NCBI RefSeq assembly: GCF_003010915.2
Contig: NZ_CP028426.1
Coordinates: 1,054,001 to 1,118,000, forward strand
Direction of reading: 5' to 3'
DNA: 64,000 bases
Origin: Gulosibacter molinativorax
GTDB lineage: Bacteria > Actinomycetota > Actinomycetes > Actinomycetales > Microbacteriaceae
The position numbers and the translations under genes are program-made. The notes beneath the pieces were generated by a model. The model saw only the letters and a list, made by a program, of their open reading frames with translations. It did no database searches and was not told where the DNA came from. Shown here piece after piece: positions 35,191 through 44,700 of this stretch (the stretch's first letter is position 1; every line of letters starts with the position of its first letter).

Positions 35191-36360
35191 TTATTCGTCG
35201 CCAGCTGCGATGTCGATGTAGGGCGAGCCGCCAGTCACGTTGTCACCGCGGTTCGCTGCCGGGCGCGGCTGGCGAGGCGCCTCATCCCCGTACTTTGCAT
35301 TGACGAGGCTCTCGTGCGTGGGCGCATCCGCCGATTCGGGGTCGCGGCGCGACTCGATCTCCTTGCGCACCACCGGGATGACCTCGGTACCGAGCAGTTC
35401 GATCTGCTCGAGCACGATCTCGAGGGGCAGACCCGCGTGGTCCTGCAGGAACAGCTGGCGCTGGTAGTCGCCGAAGGAGTCGTGGAAGGTCAGGATCTTG
35501 TCGATAACCTGCTGGACGCTCCCCACGGCAAGCGGGGTGCTGGACGAGAACTGCTCGAGCGTCGGGCCGTGGCCGTACACCGGAGCCTCGTTGAAGTAGG
35601 GGCGGAACTCCTCGAACGCGGCCTGCGTCGTCTTGCCGATGTGGACCTGCCCACCGAGACCGACGATCGCCTGCTTCTTGGTGCCGTGACCGTAGTGCTC
35701 GAAACGCTCGCGGTAGAAATTCACGAGGCGAACGGCGTGATCGGTCGGCCAGAAGATGTGGTTGTGGAAGAAGCCGTTGCCGTAGTACGCGGCCTGCTCC
35801 GCGATCTCAGGGGTGCGGATCGAACCGTGCCACACGAACGGGGGCACGTCGTCCAGGGGACGCGGGGTCGAGGTGAAGCCCTGGAGTGCGGTGCGGAACT
35901 TGCCCTCCCAGTCGACGACGTCCTCGCGCCACAGGCGGTGCAGCAGGTTGTAGCTCTCGAGGGCGAGCGGCAGTCCTTGACGGATGTCCTTACCGAACCA
36001 GGGGTAGACGGGCGCGGTGTTACCGCGGCCGAGCATGAGGTCCATGCGACCGCCCGACACGTGCTGCAGCATCGCGTATTCCTCGGCGATGCGCACCGGG
36101 TCGTTCGTCGTGATGAGCGTCGTCGAGGTTGTCAGGACGATGCGTTCGGTCTGCGCGGCGATTGCGGCAAGCAGGGTCGTCGGTGAGGACGAGAAGAACG
36201 GCGGGTTGTGGTGCTCGCCGACTGCGAAGACGTCGAGGCCGACCTCTTCGGTCTTCTTCGCGATGGCAATCGCGGCCTGGATGCGCTCCGCCTCGCTCGG
36301 CGTCTCGCCGGTGATGGGATTGCGGGTGACGTCGCTAACCGACATGATTCCGAACTGCAT
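35191..36360 (-). CDS. Luciferase-like monooxygenase, CE1758 family
   Basis: A 389-aa FMN-dependent monooxygenase. QFGIMSVSDVTRNP at the N-terminus, FAVGEHHNPPFFSSSPTTLLA, and GRGNTAPVYPWFGKD are typical of the CE1758 family, whose partner is the adjacent CE1759-type FMN reductase. ATG 36360 has AGGAG seven bases upstream. The two-component enzyme should act on a small organic substrate with O2; the substrate is not known. It is divergent from the aldo-keto reductase. Confidence 0.88.
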   Translation of the reverse strand: MQFGIMSVSDVTRNPITGETPSEAERIQAAIAIAKKTEEVGLDVFAVGEHHNPPFFSSSPTTLLAAIAAQTERIVLTTSTTLITTNDPVRIAEEYAMLQHVSGGRMDLMLGRGNTAPVYPWFGKDIRQGLPLALESYNLLHRLWREDVVDWEGKFRTALQGFTSTPRPLDDVPPFVWHGSIRTPEIAEQAAYYGNGFFHNHIFWPTDHAVRLVNFYRERFEHYGHGTKKQAIVGLGGQVHIGKTTQAAFEEFRPYFNEAPVYGHGPTLEQFSSSTPLAVGSVQQVIDKILTFHDSFGDYQRQLFLQDHAGLPLEIVLEQIELLGTEVIPVVRKEIESRRDPESADAPTHESLVNAKYGDEAPRQPRPAANRGDNVTGGSPYIDIAAGDE

Positions 36361-36511
36361 GGCACTCTCCTGATTGGGATTCGATCCTGGATGGATTTCT
36401 ATGCGTTTACATGGATATCTAACGTGGCTATCTGAAGACTATTCCCGCATGCCCGAAATTCACCGGTGCATCCTGCACGATGGAGTGACTGCGAAACCGG
36501 AGGTGCCCACC

Positions 36512-37345
36512 ATGTCGTTCGAATCAACCGTCATGTTGCCGTCTGGTGCGGCGATGCCCCGCATCGGACTCGGAACCCATGAGATTTCCGGAGCGTCGGG
36601 CCCGGACGCGATCGCGGCTGGAATCGCGGCAGGTTATCGACTCCTCGACACCGCCATCGCGTATGGCAACCACGCCGAGGTCGGCGAGGGGATGCGACGC
36701 TCGGGTGTACCCCGTGACGAGCTGTTTCTGACGACCAAGGTGCGTCGACGAACCGCGGGCGCCGAGGATGCGAGGGTGCGCATCCAGGAATCGTTTCAGG
36801 AACTGGGCCTCGAACGTCTCGACCTGCTGCTCATCCATGGGCCAAATGCATCCCGCGAGGTCGCGATTGATACGTGGCGTGGGCTGATCTCGGCAAGGGC
36901 TGCGGGGCTCGTGACCGACATCGGCGTGTCGAACTTTTCGCCCGCGCAGATTCTGCAGCTTGAGGATGCGACCGGTGTGCTGCCAGCGGTGAGCCAGGTG
37001 CAGCTGAGCCCAGCGCTGCAGCGCCGCGAGGATGTCTCCTTCTATCTCGAGCGAGGCATCGTGCCGATGGCATGGTCGCCCCTCGGTGTGGCGCACGGGG
37101 TGCTTGAGGATGCGGTGGTGCTGCGGCTCGCTGCGACGCACGGCGTCTCGCCCGCCGCGATCGCGATTCGCTGGGGCATGCAGCGCGGGCACGTCGTGAT
37201 CCCGAAATCAGGCTCCGCGGAACGGCAGCGCGGGAATCTTCGCGCGCTGGAGATCGAGCTGTCGGATGCCGAGATGGCCTCGCTTGAGGCGCTCGACGTC
37301 GCGGTGGAGTCCGAGTGGGAGGCCCAGAATCGCGCGGCCTGGTGA
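36512..37345 (+). CDS. Aldo/keto reductase
   Basis: A 277-aa NADPH-dependent (beta/alpha)8 reductase. The catalytic tetrad is visible: Asp and Tyr in LLDTAIAYGN, Lys in LTTKV and His in LLIHGPN. The NADPH loop VIPKSGSAERQRGNL is intact. ATG 36512 is chosen for the GGAGG eight bases upstream. Actinobacterial homologues of this size often reduce 2,5-diketo-gluconate or methylglyoxal-like carbonyls; the substrate is not determined here. Confidence 0.9.
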   Translation: MSFESTVMLPSGAAMPRIGLGTHEISGASGPDAIAAGIAAGYRLLDTAIAYGNHAEVGEGMRRSGVPRDELFLTTKVRRRTAGAEDARVRIQESFQELGLERLDLLLIHGPNASREVAIDTWRGLISARAAGLVTDIGVSNFSPAQILQLEDATGVLPAVSQVQLSPALQRREDVSFYLERGIVPMAWSPLGVAHGVLEDAVVLRLAATHGVSPAAIAIRWGMQRGHVVIPKSGSAERQRGNLRALEIELSDAEMASLEALDVAVESEWEAQNRAAW

Positions 37346-37364
37346 TGCTGTTGGATGCGCGACG

Positions 37365-37940
37365 TTACTTACCGCGGGGTGCGGTGGGTGCGGGCTCAGG
37401 CCAAACGTTGGGAGCATCCGCCTTCGCCGGCGGAAGCCGGACCGATTCGGCCCACTCGTGAATGGCTGGGTCGACTCGCCACGACACCCAGTCGTAGCCG
37501 GTGACCTCGTTGAGTTCCGGCACCTTGAGCGGCCCGACACCCTTCTTAATCAGTCGGCCCTTGATGATGCCGCGTGCGTACAGCTCATCGTTCACGACGA
37601 AGCGCTGCTCGATGTAGAAGTTGCGGTCGTCCGTGCCGATGAAGCGCGACTCGATGTCGAACGCCTGAAAGAGCTTGAGCGACTTTCGGTACGTCATCGT
37701 GTTGGACGCGACGACGGCGTAGATGCCTTGAGCCGAGAGCACCTTGTCGAGACCGGTGCGGGCGAGCAGATTTACGCGCCCCAAGTCGAGATAAGAAAAG
37801 TACCGGCCATTGTTCATGTGGAGAAGAAAATCGACGTCGGTGGGGAGCACGCGGTAGCGGATGCGTGACACCGCCGTGACGTCGAGCTTGGGGAGACGCT
37901 TGCTCCGGAAGAAAACGGCGAGGATCCACTGCAACCACAT
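37365..37940 (-). CDS. Thioesterase-like (THEM6/4HBT hot-dog) protein
   Basis: A protein of about 191 aa with a short hydrophobic N-terminus (MWLQWILAVFF) followed by a hot-dog domain: YRVLPTDVDFLLHMNNGRYFSYLDLGR is the acyl-thioesterase-like substrate block with the conserved D..HMNN pattern. ATG 37940 is preferred. The longer frame starts at 37988, but that ATG lies inside a long terminator-like hairpin (37970-38020), so it is unlikely to be used. Acyl-CoA hydrolysis is inferred from the fold. Confidence 0.75.
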   Translation of the reverse strand: MWLQWILAVFFRSKRLPKLDVTAVSRIRYRVLPTDVDFLLHMNNGRYFSYLDLGRVNLLARTGLDKVLSAQGIYAVVASNTMTYRKSLKLFQAFDIESRFIGTDDRNFYIEQRFVVNDELYARGIIKGRLIKKGVGPLKVPELNEVTGYDWVSWRVDPAIHEWAESVRLPPAKADAPNVWPEPAPTAPRGK

Positions 37941-37969
37941 GTTCACTCGACCGATTATGGCGAGCAAGC

Positions 37970-38020
37970 AAACGGCGAGCCACCGCATTGTGGAACTTCC
38001 ACAAGGGTGGCTCGCCGTTT
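37970..38020 (-). terminator. Long hairpin downstream of the alcohol dehydrogenase
   Basis: AAACGGCGAGCCACC (37970-37984) pairs perfectly with GGTGGCTCGCCGTTT (38006-38020), and TTGTGGAA/TTCCACAA (37988-37995, 37997-38004) extends the stem to the tip. It begins 21 bp after the dehydrogenase stop. On the minus strand the stem ends in TTTGCTTGC. On the plus strand it ends in TTTT. Confidence 0.8.
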
Positions 38021-38041
38021 TAGTTGCGCTGCGTGCGTGCG

Positions 38042-39133
38042 TTACGAGAAGTCGGTGATGACGACGCGGTTGACCTTCGGGTCCTTGAGTCGCTCGTAGC
38101 CGGCGTTGATGTCGCTGAGCGAGATCTCCTCCGAGACGAGGTCGTCGAGGTTCAGGCGGCCGTTCAGGTAGAGGTCGGCGAGCGTGGCGATGTCACGCTT
38201 CGGGACGCCCGAACCCATGAAGACACCCTGGACCGCCTTGCGGTCGAAGATGTTCGGGAGGCTCGCGAGCTCGAACGTGTTGCCGGACATACCGATCTGA
38301 TAGAGCGTGCCGCCGCGGTCGAGCATGTCGTAACCCTGACGAGCGGTGGCGCCGATACCCACGATGTCGAAAGCGTACTTCACGCCGTAACCGTCGGTGA
38401 GTTCCTTAACCGCCGCCACCGGGTCGGTGTTGCCCGAGTTGATGACGTGGGTTGCGCCGAAGGACTTCGCAGTCTCCAGCGTTTCGTCGTTGAGGTCGAT
38501 CACGATGATCTTCGAGGCACCGGCAAGCACCGCACCGCTGATCGCGTTGAGGCCCACGCCACCGGCGCCGATGATCGCAACGGCTTCCCCGCGCTGCACC
38601 TTGGCGGCGTTCAGGACGGCTCCGGTACCAGTGACGACACCACAGCCGAGCACGGCGGCCTGCGGGAACGGCATTTCGTCGGGGAGCTTGACGAGCATAT
38701 TCTCATGCACGAGCGCTTCCTGCGCGAAGCCACCCAGGGCCATACCCTGCGTGAGTGCTTGGCCGTTTGCGTCCGTGATGCGCGGGGTTTCGCCCTCGCC
38801 GCGGACGGTGTCCCCCGGGTTACGGCAGAGGCCAACCTCGCCTGAGAGGCACGTCTCGCACTTGCCGCAGAACTGCACGAGGCAGCCAGCGACGTGGTCG
38901 CCTACCTCGAACGTCGTGACGTTCGGGCCGATCTTGGTGACAACGCCGGCGATCTCGTGACCAAGCACGGCGGGCGGCGGATAGTTCACCTCGTTCTTCA
39001 TTTCCATGAGGTCGCTACCGCACAGGCCCGAGGCCTTGAGCTCAACGAGCACCTCGTTGCCGACCGGGTCAGCAAGCGTGACGTCTTCTTCAACCCAGCC
39101 CGCGCCGAGTTCGCGAACAACCATTGCCTTCAT
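38042..39133 (-). CDS. Zinc-dependent alcohol dehydrogenase (MDR family)
   Basis: A 363-aa medium-chain dehydrogenase. Catalytic zinc residues lie in ASGLCGSDLMEM and VLGHEIAGVV, the structural zinc cysteines in CGKCETCLSGEVGLC, and the NAD-binding glycines in GAGGVGLNAISGAV. It resembles class III-like dehydrogenases acting on primary alcohols or thiol-formaldehyde adducts; the substrate is uncertain. ATG 39133 is chosen because GGAGG sits five bases upstream; the longest frame (from 39172) is not needed. Confidence 0.9.
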   Translation of the reverse strand: MKAMVVRELGAGWVEEDVTLADPVGNEVLVELKASGLCGSDLMEMKNEVNYPPPAVLGHEIAGVVTKIGPNVTTFEVGDHVAGCLVQFCGKCETCLSGEVGLCRNPGDTVRGEGETPRITDANGQALTQGMALGGFAQEALVHENMLVKLPDEMPFPQAAVLGCGVVTGTGAVLNAAKVQRGEAVAIIGAGGVGLNAISGAVLAGASKIIVIDLNDETLETAKSFGATHVINSGNTDPVAAVKELTDGYGVKYAFDIVGIGATARQGYDMLDRGGTLYQIGMSGNTFELASLPNIFDRKAVQGVFMGSGVPKRDIATLADLYLNGRLNLDDLVSEEISLSDINAGYERLKDPKVNRVVITDFS

Positions 39134-39253
39134 CGATTCCTCCAAATCGTTGTAACGACGGTGTCTTTTCACGTTAGTCCTCGCCCTGGGGAGAACCCGG
39201 GCAGTCTCGAGCCAGCCCGTGCTGGGATATTGGATGCGCGCGCATGGATCTCG

Positions 39254-39336
39254 GTGCTGGGCCGGGCTGTGCTGGGCCGGGCTGTGCTGGGCTGGCCGTG
39301 CTGGCCCGGCCGTGCTGGCCCCGGTCGTGCTGGCAC
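39254..39336. repeat. GC-rich tandem repeat, 14-15 bp unit
   Basis: GTGCTGG begins every unit at 39254, 39269, 39284, 39298, 39312 and 39327, giving five units of 15, 15, 14, 14 and 15 bp plus a partial sixth. The first two units (GTGCTGGGCCGGGCT) are identical. The unit length varies by one base, so it is not a protein repeat. Confidence 0.85.
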
Positions 39337-39353
39337 AGCACCTGTCCGGCGCT

Positions 39354-39646
39354 GGCTCAAAAATTCAAGCCCCGCAGGAGTTCTGGCGTGAAATTTCAAG
39401 CCATGCGCGCATCCGGGTTTGAAACTTCAAGCCACGCGGATGCTGGCCTAAAAATTCCAGCCAAATCCGTCCCACCGAGGTGATATCACCTCGGTGGACA
39501 CCCCTCGGCAGAAACTTTCAAACCGCGTCAACGCTGGTCTCAAATTTCAAGCCGTCAAGCCTGCACGGCGTCAAACTTCAAGCCGTCAAGCCTGCACGGC
39601 GTCAAAATTCGCACCCGCCAGCGTCCGCGGCGTCAAAGTTCAGGCC
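39354..39646. repeat. Nine-copy 18-bp imperfect palindrome array, 31-bp period
   Basis: Consensus GGCGTCAAANTTCAAGCC occurs at 39354, 39385, 39416, 39445, 39507, 39536, 39567, 39598 and 39629 (start positions), always in the same orientation. Start-to-start steps are 31, 31, 29, (62), 29, 31, 31, 31. Each copy is itself a near-palindrome (GGC...AAA-TTT...GCC). The 62-bp gap holds a perfect 26-bp palindrome whose centre is 31 bp from the centres of both neighbours. Intervening segments are 11-13 bp; two of them are identical. A 31-bp step is close to three helical turns, so the sites would face one side of the DNA. A protein-binding array is inferred; no family is recognised. Confidence 0.9.
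39472..39497. repeat. Perfect 26-bp palindrome at the array centre
   Basis: The left half CCACCGAGGTGAT is the exact reverse complement of the right half ATCACCTCGGTGG, with no loop. It takes the place of one array unit in 31-bp register. Confidence 0.9.
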
Positions 39647-39824
39647 GAACACCGAGCACGATGGACCGCCCTGCGGACCTGCTCGCCGTTTGATGCACTG
39701 CACGTAAGTCTGAAGCTCAGGGGCGCTGCAGACTCGCCCGAACTCGCCCGACTCCCCCGCGAGTACAACTTCGCATCCCTTCCAGCGGACCGGTCGTCGC
39801 TGCGGATCGCTGTACGCTTCGGGG

Positions 39825-40373
39825 ATGGATGCTGAATCGGTGCTGGCGCGGCCGGACGGAGTGCGAATCGCCTGGACGACGACCACTGCTTCACACCGCC
39901 GCGAGGCATCCCGCCAGCTCCTTCGCGAACTCATCGAGCCAACACAAGGCGAGATCGGTTTTCAACAACAGTGCCCAATTTGTGCCGCTCGTGACCACGG
40001 GCCGCTCTATGTACAACTAACCGACACGGTGCCTGCACCGTCCAGGACTCCACGGCTAGTCAGCGTGAGCTACGCGGGTCCGTTTGCTATTGCCGCCGTG
40101 GCACCATCCGAATCATCGGCATTCGCGATTGACGCCGAAATTGATTCGGACCGCACTCGGGCCGCAGTAAAAGAAGCGCTCGGTCCGGATACACCTGACC
40201 ACAGCATCCGCGCGTGGACGCGGCTTGAGGCCATTGCCAAAGCACACCAAACCGGGCTGCGGGGTGAATGGACCGAGCCGGATACGACCGACTTCGAAAT
40301 CACCGACCTGCAACTGCCGCGGACTGAACCCTCCGTGATTGTGTCAATCGCGCGGCGTCGACACTTGTGTTGA
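39825..40373 (+). CDS. Sfp-type 4'-phosphopantetheinyl transferase
   Basis: A compact 182-aa enzyme that moves phosphopantetheine from CoA to carrier domains. Both family motifs are visible: FAIDAEIDSDR (magnesium-binding D.E, near residues 98-108) and WTRLEAIAKAHQTGL (the W..KEA..K motif with its Glu, near residue 130). It is shorter than Sfp (about 220 aa). It converges on the M1 peptidase gene, with a 30-bp tail overlap, and lies next to the Pls-like synthetase whose T domain needs such activation. ATG 39825 follows a G-rich tract. Confidence 0.85.
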   Translation: MDAESVLARPDGVRIAWTTTTASHRREASRQLLRELIEPTQGEIGFQQQCPICAARDHGPLYVQLTDTVPAPSRTPRLVSVSYAGPFAIAAVAPSESSAFAIDAEIDSDRTRAAVKEALGPDTPDHSIRAWTRLEAIAKAHQTGLRGEWTEPDTTDFEITDLQLPRTEPSVIVSIARRRHLC

Positions 40374-41696
40374 CACGTCGCCAGCCACAAACGACGGCAA
40401 TTGCGGCAATGCAGTGTCGTACAACCAGTGCTGCCATAGATCGGCCTGTGGTGGAATACCGCCAACCTCCTCGACCAGGGCAATGAAATCAGCGCTCACC
40501 ACGAGCTGGTGTGCGCGTTCCACAGCCCACCGACGCAGTAGATTGCGGAACGACATCTCGCCAATCGTGCGCCGAATCGACTCCAAGAGCAGGGCACCGC
40601 GTTTATAGACGCGATCGTCGAAGAGGTCCCGGGCTCCGGGGTCAGCGAGTTGCAAGTCTTGCGGCTCGCCCATGAGTCGTTCGTGGTGCCGCTCTGCGCA
40701 CTGCGCAATCGTCGGGCCGCCGGACGACTCGGACCACACCCATTCGGCGTAGCAAGCAAAACCCTCATTGAGCCAAATATCTTCCCACTGCCGAATTCCG
40801 ACGCTGTTGCCAAACCACTGGTGCGCGAGCTCGTGCGCGAGGAGCCGGTGCTCGCTCGGCTCGCAATGATTGATGCCGAACGTCGCCATTCCCTGCGCCT
40901 CGAGAGGAATCTCGAGTTCGTCCGCAGTGACGACCGTCGTGAGGTCTTCTTGCGGGTACGGACCAAACCAGTCTTCAAACACCTCCAGCATTCGCGGCGT
41001 CGACGCGAACGCGTCGCGAACGCGCGGCCACTGCGACTTCGGCGTGAGGATGCGACCCCTCCCGAGGGGATATTCCCGATATTCGCCGACGTGGGCGGCT
41101 AGGAGATAGGTCGCCGTAGGCACGTTACTTGCAAACATCCATGTTCGTTTCCCGCCTCGAGTCGTCACCGGACCTGGCACACCAGTTACTGCGACAAAAT
41201 ACTCCTGATCACAGGTAAACCGCACCTCGTAGGTCGCACGATCATCGACTCGGTCATTGCATGGAAACCAGGTGGGCGCACCAGTTGGCTGCGACGCCAC
41301 GAGCGCACCATTGTCGAGTTCCTCCCAACCGATCTGCCCCCAAATGGATCGAGTGGGTGCGGGGCGCCCCGCGTACTCAATCGCAATCTCCATTTCCTCG
41401 CCAGGCGCAAGGATGCGATCAAACTTCACCTGGATACTGCGACGGTCCTGCGCGACCTGACTGTGGAGCCACCCGTCGACCCGTATTTTCGCCACCTTGA
41501 GACCAACGAGATCAACTGATAGCGATCTCGTCGTGGCAAGCACGCGAATGCGAAGCGTCGCGGTGCCCTCGAGACGGTTTTTCCGCGGTATGTAGTCGAG
41601 GTCGAGCCGATAGTGCAAGACGGCATACCGCGTATCACCGGAGTTCGGCGTGTAGCGGTTTGGGGCAGGTTCGGCTGTCGTGGAAAGTGAGGTCAT
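40344..41696 (-). CDS. M1 family zinc aminopeptidase (candidate Pld partner)
   Basis: A 450-aa zinc metallopeptidase. The zinc site is intact: HELAHQ then the downstream Glu in WLNEGFACYAEW. The exopeptidase glutamate probably lies in IPLEAQGMATFG and the catalytic tyrosine in VYKRGALLLES. It has no signal peptide and lacks the long C-terminal domain of PepN, so it is a short M1 form. It starts 26 bp after the Pls-like synthetase on the same strand. In poly-lysine producers the gene next to pls encodes a polymer-degrading zinc aminopeptidase (Pld); the same role here is inferred from context. ATG 41696 follows a weak site. Confidence 0.88.
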   Translation of the reverse strand: MTSLSTTAEPAPNRYTPNSGDTRYAVLHYRLDLDYIPRKNRLEGTATLRIRVLATTRSLSVDLVGLKVAKIRVDGWLHSQVAQDRRSIQVKFDRILAPGEEMEIAIEYAGRPAPTRSIWGQIGWEELDNGALVASQPTGAPTWFPCNDRVDDRATYEVRFTCDQEYFVAVTGVPGPVTTRGGKRTWMFASNVPTATYLLAAHVGEYREYPLGRGRILTPKSQWPRVRDAFASTPRMLEVFEDWFGPYPQEDLTTVVTADELEIPLEAQGMATFGINHCEPSEHRLLAHELAHQWFGNSVGIRQWEDIWLNEGFACYAEWVWSESSGGPTIAQCAERHHERLMGEPQDLQLADPGARDLFDDRVYKRGALLLESIRRTIGEMSFRNLLRRWAVERAHQLVVSADFIALVEEVGGIPPQADLWQHWLYDTALPQLPSFVAGDVSTQVSTPRD

Positions 41697-41722
41697 CAAA
41701 GCATTTCAGCGCCGGAGCGCGG

Positions 41723-44700
41723 TTAGTTGGTGGATTGATAGGCGCGCACTTTCACTGCGCGCCATGGGCCGATTGGGTTCCCGCTCCATCGCGAACCTAC
41801 GGGCACGCTTTCGCCTCGCATCACGAGTGAAGCAGGCCCGACCGTCGCGTGAGCGCCGATTACTGCTGCGGGCAAGATTACGCTGTGGGGTCCGAGCGTC
41901 GCGCCCGCCTCGAGCTCGACAGTGTCGGTGCTCATGATGCGATCGTGGAAGAGGTGGGTCTGTACGACGCAACCGCGATTTACGGTCGACCCGTCACCCA
42001 GCGTGACGAGATCCGGTTCTGGCAGCCAGTAGGTATCGCACCAGACGCCGTGGCCGATCTTTGCGCCAAGGGAGCGCAGCCACACTGCCATCGCGGGAGT
42101 ACCAATCGCGGCGCGCGCGAACCAGGGCGCCGCGAGCATCTCGGTGAAGGTGTCGCTCACCTCCGTGCGCCAGACAAAACTTGACCAGAGTGGATGCTCG
42201 CCCGGGCGAATCGGTCCGACGATCACCCATTTCGCGACAGTCGTGATGCCGGCGGCGACCGCTCCGGCGACAAGCATTACGACACCGGAAAGCAGCACGG
42301 TAATCACCGGGCCGGTCTCGAGCCAGAGCCACGCAAAGGTGAACAGCACGCCAAGGCCAAGTCCGACGGTCAGAAATACCGGCACAATGCGGCACAGTTC
42401 CCATGCCGTTCGAAGGATACGCAACCGTGCCCCGGGGTTGTAGGTGCGCTCATCCTCAACGTCTTGAGTCTGCCGACGTAGACGCGCGGGCGGCGAGCCC
42501 AGCCACGAGGAGCCGGCCTTTGCCTTCGAAGGCGCAACCGAGAGCACCGCGACGAGCGAGTTCTTAGGCACCTTGTGTCCCGGTCCAGCGATTCCCGAGT
42601 TCCCGACGAACGCGCGCCTTCCGATGCGCACCTCGCCGATTCGCATCCAGCCACGGTGTAGTTCGTAGGATGCGATCATCGTGTCGTCGGCGAGGAAAGC
42701 ACCGTCATTAATGCGCACCATCTTGGGCAGCAGCAAGACAGTGGATGCTTCAACGTTCTTCCCGACCTTGGCTCCCAGCATCCGCAACCACACCGGGGTG
42801 AAAAGGCCCGAGTACAGCGGGAACAGGAAATTACGTGCGGAGTCGAGGAGTCGTTCCGTCGTCCACGCCTGCCACCCAGCGCGACTGTGCACTGGGAAGA
42901 CGCCTTCGCGCATCCCGATCGAGCAGAATCGAACGAGTAGGACTACGGCACCGGCATAAACAACTCCGGTAACCAGCGTGGCCGGAACGAGCCATACGAC
43001 TGCGCCGCCGAGCGCGGCAAGGAGCGTTTCGGCACCCTGAATGCCGAAGCTGACGACGAGCGCGCCTGCTGCAAAAGCAACGAACGGCAACAGCGCCAGC
43101 AACACCGAAGACAGGCCGTACGCGAACTTCCAGATGGCTCGCTGAGGCGCGACCTCGAGGGGCCAGCCATCAAGGGTTTGGCGCCGCTGCGAGTCTTTCG
43201 CACCGCCGATTCGCACCGCGGGCGAACCCGCCCACAGCTGGTCTGCCTTGACCCGTCCGAATACGGCAGACCCTGGCGCAATCTCGGCCCCGTCGTCGAT
43301 TCGGGTTCCGGGAGCGAGTGTCGATCGCGCGCCAACTGACACGTTGCGCCCGATCTGCACTGCACCGAGGCGGAGCAGGTCGCCGTCAATCCAGTAGCCC
43401 GTGAGGTCCACCTCAGGCTCGATCGCGGATCCGCCGCCGATCTCGAGCATCCCGGTAATGGGCGGAAGGGTGTGGAGACTCACATCGCGGTCGATTTTTG
43501 CGCCGAGTGCCCGTGCGTAGACGATCACCCATGGCGCGCCCGAGAGTCCAACCGCATCGATCTGACTCGCGAACTGTTCGGCAAGCCACAGTCGCATGTG
43601 GACCACGCCACCGCGCGGATAGTCGCCGGGTTTCACGCCCGCCAGCAGAATACGGGCGACGATGACGGCGATCGTCATCCGGCCAAACGGAGTCGAGACG
43701 ATCACGAGCGCAATCACGAGCACCCACCACGGGACCGAAGGAAGCACCGCAAATGCTTCGTTATCAATCGCTCGAAGGATCGTCCCCGCCGTGAGCAGGT
43801 AGAGAAGCCAGCGAATGCCGCTCGCGATAAAGAGCGGGATGCCCGCGAGGGTTTGCGCCCACTGGGTACGTTTTGGCGTGGGTTGCGGCTGGTGATAGCT
43901 CTCGGGATCCGCCTTTTCCTCGGTCGCGGCGATCGCTTTCGCCATCGCCGCGAGCCTCGGCACATCGTAGATATCGGCAACCGTAAACTCGGGTACTCGG
44001 ACGCGGATGCGCGACACGAGTTGTGCGGCCGCGAGCGACCCGCCACCGAGATCGAAGAAGTCGGCGCTCGTGGATGGGACCGCGGCGCCGAGTACCGATT
44101 GCCACTGCTCGGCAAGCCACCGTTCGGTTTCCGAAAGCTCCGGATCGTTTTCGATGCCTTCTTCGGCCCCGGCCCCCGCGATCGGCCACGGTAGCGCGGC
44201 ACGGTCAACCTTGCCGGAAGTACGAATCGGCAGTTCGTCTACCACGGCGAGTAGCGGCATCACGCCTGCCGCGAGCCGCGAGGCGAGATACTCGCGAGCA
44301 TGGGCTCGGTCAAGTTCCCCGCCGTTGCCCTCAACCACGAGGTAACCGACGAGGACGGGGACTCCCGCCTCAGTTTCTCGCACGGCAGCCGCGGCCGCGG
44401 TGACGCCGGGCAAATCTTGCAACGCATTCTCGACTTCGCCGAGTTCGATTCGGCGTCCGCCGACCTTCACCTGGTCATCGGCACGGCCAAGGAACATGAG
44501 GCCGGTCTCCTCAAAACGGACGAGGTCGCCGGATCGGTAGGCGCGATCCCATCCGAGGGACGGCATCGGGGCATACTTCTCGGCGTCCTTTGCCGGATCG
44601 AGATAACGCGCGAGACCAACACCACCGATGATCAGCTCGCCCTGCTCCCCCGGCGCGACACGCTTGCCCTCGGCGTCGACAACTGCAAGATCCCACCCAT

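Larger units (their letters stand above)
39134..39824. other. 690-bp non-coding region rich in repeats
   Basis: No open frame here has protein-like composition. It holds, from left to right, the upstream region of the alcohol dehydrogenase, a GC-rich 14-15 bp tandem repeat (39254-39336), and an array of nine imperfect 18-bp palindromes centred on a perfect 26-bp palindrome (39354-39646). It is the only gene-free stretch above 300 bp in the window. Confidence 0.85.

Noticed and set aside
39354..39646. CRISPR array
   Set aside because: Repeats are only 18 bp and degenerate, the intervening segments are 11-13 bp, two of them are identical, and no cas gene is nearby.
39494..39835. 113-aa open frame after the palindrome array
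   Set aside because: Its first half translates the repeat units, the unit length is not a multiple of three, and it shows no protein-like composition or ribosome binding site.
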